Positions 9,148 through 17,188 of a stretch of DNA of 44,010 nt are shown piece after piece. The translations under genes were made by a program, and so were the position numbers. The stretch's first letter is position 1, and each line of letters opens with the position of its first letter. The stretch is from Bordetella parapertussis (GTDB taxonomy: Bacteria; Pseudomonadota; Gammaproteobacteria; Burkholderiales; Burkholderiaceae_C). The DNA lies in contig CAMCNE010000009.1 in the NCBI GenBank assembly GCA_945875935.1, positions 1 through 44,010 of the forward strand. The letters run 5' to 3'. The notes beneath the pieces were generated by a model, which saw only the letters and a list, made by a program, of their open reading frames with translations, made no database searches and was not told the DNA's origin.

Positions 9148-9764
9148 AACGCCAGCCCTTCAACAGCCGCTGCTGCCACGGGGGCCATCGGCACCTTGCC
9201 GCCCACCTCGAAGAAGGTGTACGACAGCGTGATCGTGGTGACATCCTTGGGCAGCTTGGAGTCGATCACGAATACCACCGGCCATTGGCGGGTTTCGCCA
9301 GGCTGCATCGTGTACTCGTTGAAACAAAAACATTGAAGCTTGTTGAAGTGCGCCATCGCCTGCATCGGCGCATAGCTCGGGATCGCCTGAGCTGCCATCA
9401 CTCGATTTTGGGTGTTGGTGAATTCGTACATCACCGTGGTCAGTTGCCCGGGATGAACCTCCAAGCTGTTGACCGCCGGCTTGAACTTCCACACGCCGCG
9501 GGCATTGGCGTCAAATTCCACTGTGATCGTTCTGCTCACATCCACCTGGGTGTTGGCCTTGGTAGCCTCCCCAGCGCGTCCGGAGACAACCTGATCAGAC
9601 AGGCTCAGCACATTGATGCCGAGCGCCGTGCAGATCGCCTTGTACATCGGCACCAACGCATAGCCAAACCCAAACATGAGCGCAGTCACCACCAGCAGCT
9701 TCGCCACCATGCGCGAGTTGTCTGCGCGCAGCATCGCTCGAACTCCGGATGTGCGGTAGTTCAT
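9144..9764 (-). CDS. ctaG: Cytochrome c oxidase assembly protein CtaG (Cox11)
   Basis: CtaG/Cox11 is a periplasmic, membrane-anchored copper chaperone that builds the CuB centre of oxidase subunit I. The protein is 206 residues with a short cytoplasmic N terminus, a membrane helix at about 21-40, and a periplasmic Ig-like domain. The copper-binding motif CFCF is at 145-148 within KLQCFCFNEYTMQPGE, exactly the family signature. A second ATG at codon 11 is possible. It lies three bases after the 39-residue assembly gene and overlaps the DUF2970 gene by four bases. With sco1 in the neighbouring operon it covers copper insertion into both CuA and CuB. Confidence 0.97.
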   Translation of the reverse strand: MNYRTSGVRAMLRADNSRMVAKLLVVTALMFGFGYALVPMYKAICTALGINVLSLSDQVVSGRAGEATKANTQVDVSRTITVEFDANARGVWKFKPAVNSLEVHPGQLTTVMYEFTNTQNRVMAAQAIPSYAPMQAMAHFNKLQCFCFNEYTMQPGETRQWPVVFVIDSKLPKDVTTITLSYTFFEVGGKVPMAPVAAAAVEGLAL

Positions 9765-9767
9765 GGC

Positions 9768-9887
9768 TCAGATACCGAACAAGGCAGCCTTGGCCAGAAA
9801 CCCGACGAAGAACACCACCGCCACCGAAGCCAGCACCAAGGCCAGCTTCAGGTTTTGCTTTTTTTGATTTGGGGTGGACATCGACAT
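9768..9887 (-). CDS. Cytochrome oxidase small assembly protein (39 aa)
   Basis: A very small gene that is easy to miss, between ctaD and ctaG. It translates to 39 residues: a basic, polar N terminus (MSMSTPNQKKQNLK) and a single hydrophobic helix (about 15-38) ending FLAKAALFGI. It starts 7 bases after the ctaD stop and ends 3 bases before the ctaG start, so the three genes form one tight block. Proteins with this architecture at this position are known in betaproteobacteria as cytochrome oxidase small assembly proteins. A second in-frame ATG at 9881 is possible. The tight spacing and clear membrane helix make it very likely real. Confidence 0.85.
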   Translation of the reverse strand: MSMSTPNQKKQNLKLALVLASVAVVFFVGFLAKAALFGI

Positions 9888-9894
9888 CACTCGA

Positions 9895-11526
9895 TCAGGC
9901 GATGACCTTGGTCGCTGAGGCATTCAGCTTCGGTGGGGTCTCGAAGGTATGGAATGGTGCGGGAGAAGGCACTTCCCACTCCAAGCCTTCTGCGCCCTCC
10001 CAAGGCTTGGCGGGAGCGCGCTCGCCCTTGCCACGCATCATGGGCAACACCACAAAGAAGAAGAAATACACCTGCATCAAACCGAAACCAAACGCGCCAA
10101 CAGAGGCGATCGCATTGAAGTCAGCAAACTGCATTGGATAGTCAGCGTAGCGGCGCGGCATGCCAGCCAAACCGAGGAAGTGCATTGGGAAGAAGGTGAC
10201 GTTGAAGAAGATCAACGAGCCCCAAAAGTGAATCTTGCCGCGCGTCTCGTTGTACATGACGCCGGTCCACTTCGGACCCCAGTAGTACACGCCCGCGAAC
10301 ATCGCATAAAGCGAACCTGCCACCAAAACGTAGTGGAAGTGCGCCACCACGTAGTAGGTGTCCTGCATCTGGATGTCCACCGGAGCCACTGACAGGATCA
10401 AGCCGGTAAAGCCGCCCATCGTGAACACGAAGATGAAACCAACCGCAAACAGCATGGGGGTCTCGAAAGTCATCGAGCCGCGCCACATGGTGGCGATCCA
10501 GTTGAAGATCTTCACGCCCGTAGGAACGGCGATCAGCATGGTCGCGTACATGAAGAACAACTGCCCCGTCACCGGCATGCCGGTGGTGAACATGTGGTGG
10601 GCCCAAACCATGAACGACAGGATGGCAATCGATGCCGTGGCATAGACCATCGAGGTGTAGCCGAACAAACGCTTGCGGGCAAACGCCGGAATGATCGCGC
10701 TGACGATGCCGAAGGCCGGCAAGATCATGATGTAGACCTCTGGGTGACCGAAGAACCAGAAGATGTGTTGATACATCACGGGGTCACCGCCACCAGCCGG
10801 GTTGAAGAAGCTGGTGCCGAAGTGACGATCCGTCAGCGTCATGGTGATGGCACCGGCGAGCACCGGCATCACTGCGATGAGCAGGTAGGCCGTGATCAAC
10901 CATGTCCAGCAAAACAGCGGCATCTTCATCAGCGTCATGCCTGGTGCGCGCATGTTGAGGATGGTCACGATGATGTTGATGGAGCCCATGATCGAACTCG
11001 CACCCAGGATGTGCATCGCGAAGATGCCGGCGTCCATTGACGGACCCATCTGCAGCGTCAAAGGCGCATAGAGAGTCCAGCCGGCTGCGGGCGCTCCGCC
11101 GGGCATGAAGAACGACGAGACAAGCGTGATGGCAGCCGGGATCATCAGCCAGAAGCTGAGGTTGTTCATCCGCGCAAAGGCCATGTCAGCCGCGCCGATC
11201 TGCAACGGAATCATCCAGTTCGCAAACCCGACGAAGGCCGGCATGATGGCGCCGAACACCATGATCAGCCCGTGCATCGTGGTCAACTGGTTGAACAGTT
11301 GCGGGTTCACGAACTGAAGGCCCGGCTGGAACAGCTCGGCGCGGATCGCCAGCGCCAGAACGCCACCCACCATCAGCATAGAGAACGAGAACAGCAGGTA
11401 CAACGTTCCGATGTCCTTGTGATTGGTTGCGAACAACCAGCGACGCCAGCCATGCGGCGCCCCGTGATCATGGTCATGATCGTGTGCGTGACCGTGGTCA
11501 CCGTGATGGTCGAGTACTGCGCTCAT
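9895..11526 (-). CDS. ctaD: Cytochrome c oxidase subunit I
   Basis: Catalytic heme-copper subunit I (heme a, heme a3, CuB) that reduces oxygen to water and pumps protons. The protein is 543 residues with twelve expected helices. Visible hallmarks are GHPEVYIMILP (CuB His and the cross-linked Tyr), WAHHMFTTG (two further CuB His) and VVAHFHYVL (heme ligands). The first 25 residues are unusual: nine are His, interleaved with Asp and Gly, before the standard start GWRRWLFATNHKDIGTLYL. It follows coxB by about 39 bases. Promoter and regulation are shared with the operon. Also called coxA; the call is certain. Confidence 0.98.
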   Translation of the reverse strand: MSAVLDHHGDHGHAHDHDHDHGAPHGWRRWLFATNHKDIGTLYLLFSFSMLMVGGVLALAIRAELFQPGLQFVNPQLFNQLTTMHGLIMVFGAIMPAFVGFANWMIPLQIGAADMAFARMNNLSFWLMIPAAITLVSSFFMPGGAPAAGWTLYAPLTLQMGPSMDAGIFAMHILGASSIMGSINIIVTILNMRAPGMTLMKMPLFCWTWLITAYLLIAVMPVLAGAITMTLTDRHFGTSFFNPAGGGDPVMYQHIFWFFGHPEVYIMILPAFGIVSAIIPAFARKRLFGYTSMVYATASIAILSFMVWAHHMFTTGMPVTGQLFFMYATMLIAVPTGVKIFNWIATMWRGSMTFETPMLFAVGFIFVFTMGGFTGLILSVAPVDIQMQDTYYVVAHFHYVLVAGSLYAMFAGVYYWGPKWTGVMYNETRGKIHFWGSLIFFNVTFFPMHFLGLAGMPRRYADYPMQFADFNAIASVGAFGFGLMQVYFFFFVVLPMMRGKGERAPAKPWEGAEGLEWEVPSPAPFHTFETPPKLNASATKVIA

Positions 11527-11565
11527 GGCAATTCCTTCAAAAAAACGGGATCAATCTCGAAACAA

Positions 11566-12735
11566 TCAGTTGCGCGCCGCCAAGACATCAGCGGGTTGCA
11601 CAGCCTGCCCGGTCTTGTTGGACCAGTTGTTCTTGGTGTATGTGATCACAGCGGCGATCTCGGTGTCCGACAACTGTTTCCACGCGGGCATGATGTTGTT
11701 CTGGCCATTGAGCAAGACCATGATCTCCTTGGTCTTGTCTGCGTCAAGCACAACGGCAGCTCCGTCAAGTGCCTTGACCGCTCCGCCACCCTTGCCCGAA
11801 GCCTGATGGCAGGACGCGCAGTTGGCGTTGTAGACCTTCTCGCCACGAGCCGTCAGATCGGCAAGTTCCCAGACCTTGGTCGGATCATCGGCCTTGGCTG
11901 CCATGGCGACCTTCTGCGCTTCTACCCACTTCGTGTAATCGGCCTGGGACACCACCTTCACGTGGATGGGCATGTAGGCGTGCTCCTTGCCACAAAGCTC
12001 CTGGCACTGACCGTGATAGTCGCCCACCTTCTCGGCGCGGAACCAAGTGTCGCGCACAAAGCCCGGAATGGCGTCTTGCTTGATGCCGAAAGAGGGCACC
12101 GCAAAAGCGTGAATCACGTCATTGGCCGTGGTGATGATCCGGACCTTTTTGTCGACCGGAACCACCAGCGGGTTGTCCACCTTCAACAGATAGTCATCGC
12201 CTGACGGTTGGCCGGCATCAGACATCTGGCGTTGTGCCGCGTCGAGGGTCGAGACAAAGCCCAGACCTTCACCCTCGCCCTTAAGGTAGTCATAGCCCCA
12301 CTTCCACTGCATGCCAGTCACCTTGATGGTGAGGTCAGCCGAACTGGTGTCCTTCATCGCCACCACCACCTTGGTGGCGGGCAACGCCATCATGATGACG
12401 ATGATGAAAGGCACTATCGTCCAGATGATCTCGACGGTGGTGCTTTCGTGGAAGTTGGCCGGCTTGGCGCCCTTCGACTTGCGGTGGGCGAGGATGGAAT
12501 AGAACATCACCCCAAACACGCCCACAAAGATCACCACGCAGATGATCATCGTGAAGTAATGCAGCCAAGCCTGATCCTCGGCAATCTTGGTCACAGGGGG
12601 GTGGAAATCGAGCTGATTGACCGCCGGACCACCAGGCAAGTCGTTGGTGGCCATGGCCAATTTCGTGAACATGAGCAGGCCGAGGCCGGCAACTGCTTGC
12701 CACGCTTTCACACAGATTGATTTCATCTTGTTCAT
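11566..12735 (-). CDS. coxB: Cytochrome c oxidase subunit II with fused cytochrome c domain
   Basis: Subunit II receives electrons from cytochrome c through the CuA centre. The precursor is 389 residues. A signal peptide ends near AMA (about 29), and two membrane helices lie at about 58-83 and 103-125. The cupredoxin domain has complete CuA ligands: His209, Cys244, Glu246, Cys248, His252 and Met255. A C-terminal class I cytochrome c domain carries the heme motif CASCH at 306-310, so this is the caa3-like architecture common in Burkholderiales, in which a fused cytochrome c feeds CuA. ATG 12735 (MNKMKSICVK) is chosen over an upstream extension that overlaps the DUF2244 gene. It is the second gene of the cox operon. 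Confidence 0.97.
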   Translation of the reverse strand: MNKMKSICVKAWQAVAGLGLLMFTKLAMATNDLPGGPAVNQLDFHPPVTKIAEDQAWLHYFTMIICVVIFVGVFGVMFYSILAHRKSKGAKPANFHESTTVEIIWTIVPFIIVIMMALPATKVVVAMKDTSSADLTIKVTGMQWKWGYDYLKGEGEGLGFVSTLDAAQRQMSDAGQPSGDDYLLKVDNPLVVPVDKKVRIITTANDVIHAFAVPSFGIKQDAIPGFVRDTWFRAEKVGDYHGQCQELCGKEHAYMPIHVKVVSQADYTKWVEAQKVAMAAKADDPTKVWELADLTARGEKVYNANCASCHQASGKGGGAVKALDGAAVVLDADKTKEIMVLLNGQNNIMPAWKQLSDTEIAAVITYTKNNWSNKTGQAVQPADVLAARN

Positions 12736-12752
12736 CGTCAATGCTTCTGTTT

Positions 12753-13310
12753 TCAAAACCCTGGGGTCAGCGGCTGCCAACCCTGAGCCACCCGAACCGC
12801 CTGGCGCAACTCTTTGGCCAGTTGTCTGCGCAACTCAGGACGCACAAACCTTCCCACCTCAATCTTTCGGCCTTGCCCGGACAACTGAATCAAGGACTCG
12901 TCGCCCGTTACCGGCTCCACGCTGACCCATTCAGGCACAAAACATACCGTCTCGGTGATGTTGCCTGAGGTGTTTCGCACCGTCAGAGAACCCTTGCTCA
13001 AAGCGATCATCTCTTGATCTGCGGCGTGCCGCGCATAGACAAGAAACGCGCCACCCACGGCGATCAGTTCCAGCCAGGCGAATGGCATCACCAGCTTTGC
13101 GCCCTGGAACCAGAAAAAACTTGCGATGCCCAAAGAGACCACGCACAGCGCCAGAAAAAGTCCGAACAACTGGCCCGGGGCCATCGAGCAATTCCGCTTC
13201 AACACCCACTCGACCGACCAGTCGCTTTGCCCGGTGGTGCTCTCGATTCCAAAGAACCAAGGTGAACGCCCGGAACGGGCGCTTGTCGTGGGAGAAAAGT
13301 CGGCTGACAT
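12753..13310 (-). CDS. DUF2244 domain membrane protein
   Basis: A 185-residue protein of the DUF2244 type, often found as the first gene of cox operons in betaproteobacteria. Residues 1-35 are polar, and there is a Trp-rich opening (WSVEWVLKRNCSMAPGQL). Two membrane helices follow (about 50-70 and 75-92), then a soluble domain that ends with an Arg-rich helix (RPELRRQLAKELRQAVR). ATG 13310 is chosen from among several in-frame starts because the longer versions run into the promoter region. It ends 17 bases before coxB. The function is not known; an accessory role in oxidase biogenesis is inferred from position only. Confidence 0.85.
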   Translation of the reverse strand: MSADFSPTTSARSGRSPWFFGIESTTGQSDWSVEWVLKRNCSMAPGQLFGLFLALCVVSLGIASFFWFQGAKLVMPFAWLELIAVGGAFLVYARHAADQEMIALSKGSLTVRNTSGNITETVCFVPEWVSVEPVTGDESLIQLSGQGRKIEVGRFVRPELRRQLAKELRQAVRVAQGWQPLTPGF

Positions 13311-13416
13311 CCTGCGGTTACTGCTCAATGCTTGGACGTACAAAAACCTGAAGTAGGGCACACGAGTCAAGGATCGATGGGGGAACAACCCTCATCGGAT
13401 GACTGTGGTTGCGGAG

Positions 13417-13444
13417 TTTATACGAGCACGAAACGCAAGCTCAA
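13417..13444 (-). promoter_or_regulatory. Candidate promoter of the cox operon
   Basis: On the minus strand a -35-like TTGAGC (13439-13444) is followed after 16 bases by TATAAA (13417-13422, 5 of 6 consensus). Transcription would start near 13410, about 100 bases before the DUF2244 start. The -35 overlaps the stop codon of the upstream methyltransferase gene. Found by eye; not tested against a matrix. Confidence 0.45.
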
Positions 13445-14352
13445 TTCGCAGCCTTTGCAGAGGGCATTAACCGCCTCATTTCCTCCAGTGGCACACGGGT
13501 TTCAACGGGGGTCGACTTGAGAAGAGTGGCCTTGAAGGCATGCCCGTAGACGATTTCGAACTCGAGGCTCAGCTTGCCATCATCGTTTTTCAAGGTCTGC
13601 AACTCGTTGTGCAAAGACGCCAGCCATCGGCTTGTGCGAAGGCCGCCAAAACGCGCTGGCGAAGCGTTGCCCCCGAGCAAACGCAAGTCATTGCACAAAG
13701 CCCGAGGGTTGTCCCATTGAATGGTGAGCGTCTCCTGATCCATGACCGGGTCGGCGAAGCCTGAGCGCACGAGCATGTCGCCCAGATCGTGCATGTCGAC
13801 AAACTCGATGGAGTGAGTCGGCCAACCACGACGGTGATAGATGTCTTTCAAACCTCGCAGTGCGCCGGGGCCCAGGCATGAAAACATCACGAAGCCCTCT
13901 GGTGAGAGCATTTGCCTCCAGCGCTCGAAGAGCGCCGGGGGATCCTTCACGCCGTGCAGGAGCATGTTCGACCAGATGAGGTCCGCGCTGATCAAGTCGC
14001 CTGAACTGGCCAGCAAAACTTCTTTGCGGGGGGCAGCCCATGGCCCGAAGGACCACCAGGGCCGCCGCAGGGCGTTGCGTGTGCGCGCGGCCAACGGCTG
14101 GAACTCCTCGACAGCGGTCAGGCTCGCCTGGGGATGCGCCTCGGCGAGGAGGCTCGAGCCGCCCCCCAGCCACGAGCTCCAGTCCACGATGCGCTGCGGC
14201 GGCTTCTTGAACAGGGCCAACCGCTGCGACATGCGTCGGGCGATCTCGACGTGCAGCCACGGCGGATCGGACTGGCGAGCCAATCGAGCCGCGATGGCAG
14301 CCACTGCAACATCGTCGACCGAGCGCTGATGCGCGGAGCTTGGTTGGGCCAT
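13441..14352 (-). CDS. BioC-like class I SAM-dependent methyltransferase
   Basis: A 303-residue protein resembling BioC, the malonyl-ACP O-methyltransferase that starts biotin synthesis. The signs are the domain order, the segment DLIWSNMLLHGVKDPPALF, and FVMFSCLGPGALRGLKDIY, which parallels the BioC strand 5 region. The SAM motif I is degenerate: residues 55-66 read IVDWSSWLGGGS in place of the usual hydrophobic-D-x-G-x-G-x-G. ATG 14352 (MAQPSSAHQRS) is chosen; the frame continues upstream through comF without sense. It is divergent from comF with about 20 bases between starts, and lies just upstream of the cox operon on the same strand. Methyltransferase fold is likely; whether it methylates malonyl-ACP is uncertain. 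Confidence 0.78.
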   Translation of the reverse strand: MAQPSSAHQRSVDDVAVAAIAARLARQSDPPWLHVEIARRMSQRLALFKKPPQRIVDWSSWLGGGSSLLAEAHPQASLTAVEEFQPLAARTRNALRRPWWSFGPWAAPRKEVLLASSGDLISADLIWSNMLLHGVKDPPALFERWRQMLSPEGFVMFSCLGPGALRGLKDIYHRRGWPTHSIEFVDMHDLGDMLVRSGFADPVMDQETLTIQWDNPRALCNDLRLLGGNASPARFGGLRTSRWLASLHNELQTLKNDDGKLSLEFEIVYGHAFKATLLKSTPVETRVPLEEMRRLMPSAKAAN

Positions 14353-14372
14353 TGAGCCAGTATATTGAGTCG

Positions 14373-15104
14373 GTGAGATCGTTTCCCTGGCAGATTCAGA
14401 CTTCGAGGCCGCGCTGGTGGCACATGCGTCCGAGCCAATGTGCCGTGTGCCGTGATTGGGGTCATGGCCGACTGTGTGACCTGTGCCTGAATCGCTTCGC
14501 AAACCCCATCTGCCGATGCCGAAGATGTGCCGCATCGGTTCCGGACCACGTCGAGGTTTGCGGTGCATGCTTGATCAAGCCGCCTTCATTCGCCAGCGCT
14601 ATGGCCGCCGTCAGTTATGTGCCGCCGTGGAACGGGTTGATCAATGACTTCAAGTTCCGCAACGCGCTCGACCTTGCTGACTCACTGACCTTGCTGCTGC
14701 TTCGAGCTCACTCTCATCGAACCGGCGCGCCGCCGAGCCTGATGCTCCCCGTGCCATTGAATTCGTCCCGCCTGATGGATCGCGGCTACAACCAGTCGTG
14801 GGAGTTGGCTAGCAGGTGCGCGCGTCAGCTTGATTGCCAGGCCGACTGCGGACTGCTGGTTCGCATCAAGGACACCTCAAGGCAGGCATCGCTGTCCCGA
14901 GAACAGCGCGCAACCAACATGCGCGGCGCGTTTGCAATCGAGCCGACACGGCGCGCCGAGATACGCGGCCGCTCCATCACGCTGGTTGATGACGTGATGA
15001 CCACTCAGGCCACCGCCAACGAGGCCGCCCGCACGCTGCTGGCCGCGGGCGCGCTGTCGGTGGACGTGTGGGTGGTGGCGCGCACGCCAAGCCCCGATCA
15101 ATAG
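14373..15104 (+). CDS. ComF family phosphoribosyltransferase
   Basis: A ComF/GntX-family protein, 243 residues, linked in other bacteria to DNA uptake or use of external DNA. The N terminus has a zinc-ribbon-like set of four CxxC pairs (CAVC, CDLC, CRRC, CGAC). The rest is a type I phosphoribosyltransferase fold with the PRPP-binding signature ITLVDDVMTTQATANEA at about 207-223, and the conserved RGYNQS motif. The start is not certain: GTG 14373 is used, and ATG 14424 (MRPSQCAVC) is the main alternative. TTG codons further upstream would overlap the divergent methyltransferase. trmL follows 20 bases later and may be co-transcribed. With type IV pilus genes in the same window, a competence role is possible but unproven. 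Confidence 0.9.
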   Translation: MRSFPWQIQTSRPRWWHMRPSQCAVCRDWGHGRLCDLCLNRFANPICRCRRCAASVPDHVEVCGACLIKPPSFASAMAAVSYVPPWNGLINDFKFRNALDLADSLTLLLLRAHSHRTGAPPSLMLPVPLNSSRLMDRGYNQSWELASRCARQLDCQADCGLLVRIKDTSRQASLSREQRATNMRGAFAIEPTRRAEIRGRSITLVDDVMTTQATANEAARTLLAAGALSVDVWVVARTPSPDQ

Positions 15105-15124
15105 CGCGCAGCTCAAAGGCCGAC

Positions 15125-15595
15125 ATGTTCAACATCGTTCTGGTACATCCCGAAATACCGCCCAACACAGGCAACGTGATCCGGCTCGCCGCCAACACGG
15201 GTTGCGAGTTGCATCTGATCGAGCCACTCGGTTTTTCGATGGACGACAAGCTGCTTCAGCGCGCCGGCCTTGATTACCACGAACACGCCCGGGTGCAGCG
15301 GCATGCTTGCTGGCAAGACTTTCTGGTCGATTGCCAGCCAGATGCCTCACGCATGTTTGCTTTCACCACCCGCGGCCACATCACACCCGCCGAAGTGGCC
15401 TGGGCTCGAGGTGACTGGTTGGTGTTCGGGTCGGAAACTGCAGGGCTACCGGCACCGCTGCGAGACGGTTTCGCGGCAGATCGTTGGGTGCGCCTGCCGC
15501 TGCTGGAAGGCCAGCGCAGCCTGAATCTGAGCAATGCCGTGGCAGTGGCGGTGTTTGAGGCGTGGCGGCAAAACGGCTACGCCGGCGGCTATTGA
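15125..15595 (+). CDS. trmL: tRNA (cytidine(34)-2'-O)-methyltransferase TrmL
   Basis: TrmL is a SPOUT-class enzyme that methylates the wobble 2'-O-ribose of tRNA-Leu isoacceptors using SAM. The protein is 156 residues, standard for this minimal knotted fold. The start MFNIVLVHPEIPPNTGNVIR is the family N terminus (motif 1, with the conserved Asn and Arg). FGSETAGLP and the C-terminal knot SLNLSNAVAVAVFEAWRQ (motif 3) are both complete. ATG 15125 is chosen over upstream codons that overlap comF. It converges on gpsA with only seven bases between the stop codons, where an inverted repeat lies. The call is firm. Confidence 0.96.
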   Translation: MFNIVLVHPEIPPNTGNVIRLAANTGCELHLIEPLGFSMDDKLLQRAGLDYHEHARVQRHACWQDFLVDCQPDASRMFAFTTRGHITPAEVAWARGDWLVFGSETAGLPAPLRDGFAADRWVRLPLLEGQRSLNLSNAVAVAVFEAWRQNGYAGGY

Positions 15596-15623
15596 CCCGA
15601 GATCAGCGCTCGGCTCTCGGGTC
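15594..15623. repeat. Inverted repeat over the trmL/gpsA stop codons
   Basis: A perfect 8-base inverted repeat, GACCCGAG (15594-15601) and CTCGGGTC (15616-15623), with a 14-base loop. Its left arm overlaps the trmL stop and its loop contains the gpsA stop. There is no T run, so it is not a classic intrinsic terminator, but it could form a hairpin at the 3' end of both mRNAs. Confidence 0.55.
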
Positions 15624-16598
15624 GCGCCCCATCAGAGTCGCAACGCCCTGGGCAGGCGTAGACCGTCCCTCAAGCACCGCCACGACCGCCTCAGTGATCG
15701 GCATGTCGACTCCGAGCAGCTGGGCCCGGTTCAAAACGGTGGATGCACTCAGAACGCCCTCTGCCACGTGGCCCAGTTCAGCGAGGATTTGCGCGAGTGG
15801 CTTGCCCTCGGCCAATTGCAAGCCCACGGTTCGGTTGCGCGAGAGATTGCCCGTGGACGTCAACACCAGATCGCCCAGGCCGCTGAGCCCCATGAAGGTA
15901 TCTGCCCTCGCTCCCAGCGCAACGCCCAAGCGGACCATCTCGGCCAGCCCTCGCGTGATCAGCGCGGCTCGGGCGTTCAGTCCGAGTTGCATGCCATCGG
16001 CCAGCCCGGTGGCTATGGCCATCACGTTCTTGACCGCGCCGCCGACTTCGACGCCCACGGGGTCATCGGAGGTGTAGATCCGCAGGCCGTCGCTGTGCAG
16101 CAGATCGACTGCCATGCGGCACAACGCGGCATCGCTGCTGGCTGCCACCAAGGCGGTGGGTTTGCCCGCAGCCACCTCTTGAGCAAAGCTGGGACCCGAC
16201 AGCACACCGACGCGACCTTGCGGACAGGCGCGACTCGCCACCTCATGGCCCAGCCAGCCGGTGCCCCCCTGGAACCCCTTGCACAGCCAGAACAAGCCGT
16301 CAGCGGTGGCGGATGGCGGCAAAGACCGCAGCGTGTCAGCCAGCCCCGACATGGGCGTGGCGACCACGATCAGACCGCCTTCGGCGTGCTTGACCGCCTC
16401 GTCGAAATCGCTGGAGATTTCCAGCGACGCAGGCAAATCAACGCCGGGCAGGTAGCGCGCGTTGCAACGCTGCGCTCGCATCGCTACTGCCTGCTGCGCA
16501 TCGCGCGCCCACAGCATCGTGGGATGCCTGTGGCAGGCACTCAGCGCAAGCGCCGTACCCCAGGCACCTGCGCCAAATACCGTCAGATTGCCTGACAC
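15603..16598 (-). CDS. gpsA: Glycerol-3-phosphate dehydrogenase [NAD(P)+]
   Basis: GpsA makes sn-glycerol 3-phosphate from dihydroxyacetone phosphate for phospholipid synthesis in the cytosol. The protein is 331 residues. The Rossmann nucleotide motif VFGAGAWGTALA is at about 7-18. The catalytic Lys region GGAVKNVMAIATGLADG and the substrate-binding stretch GLNARAALITRGLAEM are typical, as is GLSGLGDLVLT. The start is GTG 16598. It is the last gene of the rhodanese-grxC-secB-gpsA operon, 33 bases after secB, an order known in beta- and gammaproteobacteria. The gene converges on trmL. Confidence 0.97.
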   Translation of the reverse strand: MSGNLTVFGAGAWGTALALSACHRHPTMLWARDAQQAVAMRAQRCNARYLPGVDLPASLEISSDFDEAVKHAEGGLIVVATPMSGLADTLRSLPPSATADGLFWLCKGFQGGTGWLGHEVASRACPQGRVGVLSGPSFAQEVAAGKPTALVAASSDAALCRMAVDLLHSDGLRIYTSDDPVGVEVGGAVKNVMAIATGLADGMQLGLNARAALITRGLAEMVRLGVALGARADTFMGLSGLGDLVLTSTGNLSRNRTVGLQLAEGKPLAQILAELGHVAEGVLSASTVLNRAQLLGVDMPITEAVVAVLEGRSTPAQGVATLMGRDPRAER

Positions 16599-16631
16599 GC
16601 TCTGCCCGAATCGGTCGACCCGTTCGGGCGA

Positions 16632-17102
16632 TCAGTTCGGCAGGGTGCCGGCGCCCGGTGCGTTGGCCGCAGCAGCCTGAGCGCGCTGAGCCTCATACAT
16701 GGCCTGGAAATTGACCTCGGCGAGCACGACCGGCGGGAAGCCACCACGGGTGCAAACATCGGAAACGATGGCTCGCAGATACGGATAGATGATGCCTGGG
16801 CACACGATGCTGACCACAGGCTGCATCTGCTCCTTGGGCACATTCTTGATCTCGAAGATGCCGGCCTGCTTGGCCTCGACCAAGAACAAGACCTTGTCGC
16901 CGATCTTGGCGGTCACGGTCGCGGTGAGAACCACCTCATAGTGGTCTTCGCTGATCGTTTCAGCCCCCACACCCAGGTTGATGTCCACCTTGGGCGCCGT
17001 CATTTCAAGCAGCAGTCCCGGCGAGTTGGGTTGCTCCAGGGACAGGTCCTTGAGGTAGATGCGCTGGATCTGGAATACGGTGTTCAGGTTTTCTTCTGCC
17101 AT
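16632..17102 (-). CDS. secB: Protein-export chaperone SecB
   Basis: SecB is a cytosolic tetrameric chaperone that keeps exported precursors unfolded and hands them to SecA. The protein is 156 residues, as usual. The opening FQIQRIYLKDLSLEQPNSP is the family signature, followed by the acidic beta-sheet surface and the late motif CPGIIYPYLRAIVSDVCTRGGFPPV. ATG 17102 (MAEENLNTVFQIQ) is chosen over an upstream in-frame codon at 17138. The 110-base gap to grxC contains a palindrome at 17189-17205, so secB may have its own promoter or a processing signal there. It stands directly before gpsA. Confidence 0.97.
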   Translation of the reverse strand: MAEENLNTVFQIQRIYLKDLSLEQPNSPGLLLEMTAPKVDINLGVGAETISEDHYEVVLTATVTAKIGDKVLFLVEAKQAGIFEIKNVPKEQMQPVVSIVCPGIIYPYLRAIVSDVCTRGGFPPVVLAEVNFQAMYEAQRAQAAAANAPGAGTLPN

Positions 17103-17188
17103 GGGAGTCTCTTGTAGGTTCTGGAATGTCAGCGGCACGCCGCACGAGAGAGTGAATTATGGGTGTCGCGCATGACGCTGCGGCTTCG

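Noticed and set aside
13375..13404. Imperfect hairpin near CGATGGGGG / CCCTCATCG between the methyltransferase and DUF2244 genes
   Set aside because: The stem has a mismatch and no T run on either side, so it is not a convincing terminator; it may just lie in the cox leader.
14340..14372. TTG start for comF overlapping the divergent methyltransferase
   Set aside because: It would overlap the opposite gene's start and has no ribosome site; GTG 14373 or ATG 14424 are more sensible.
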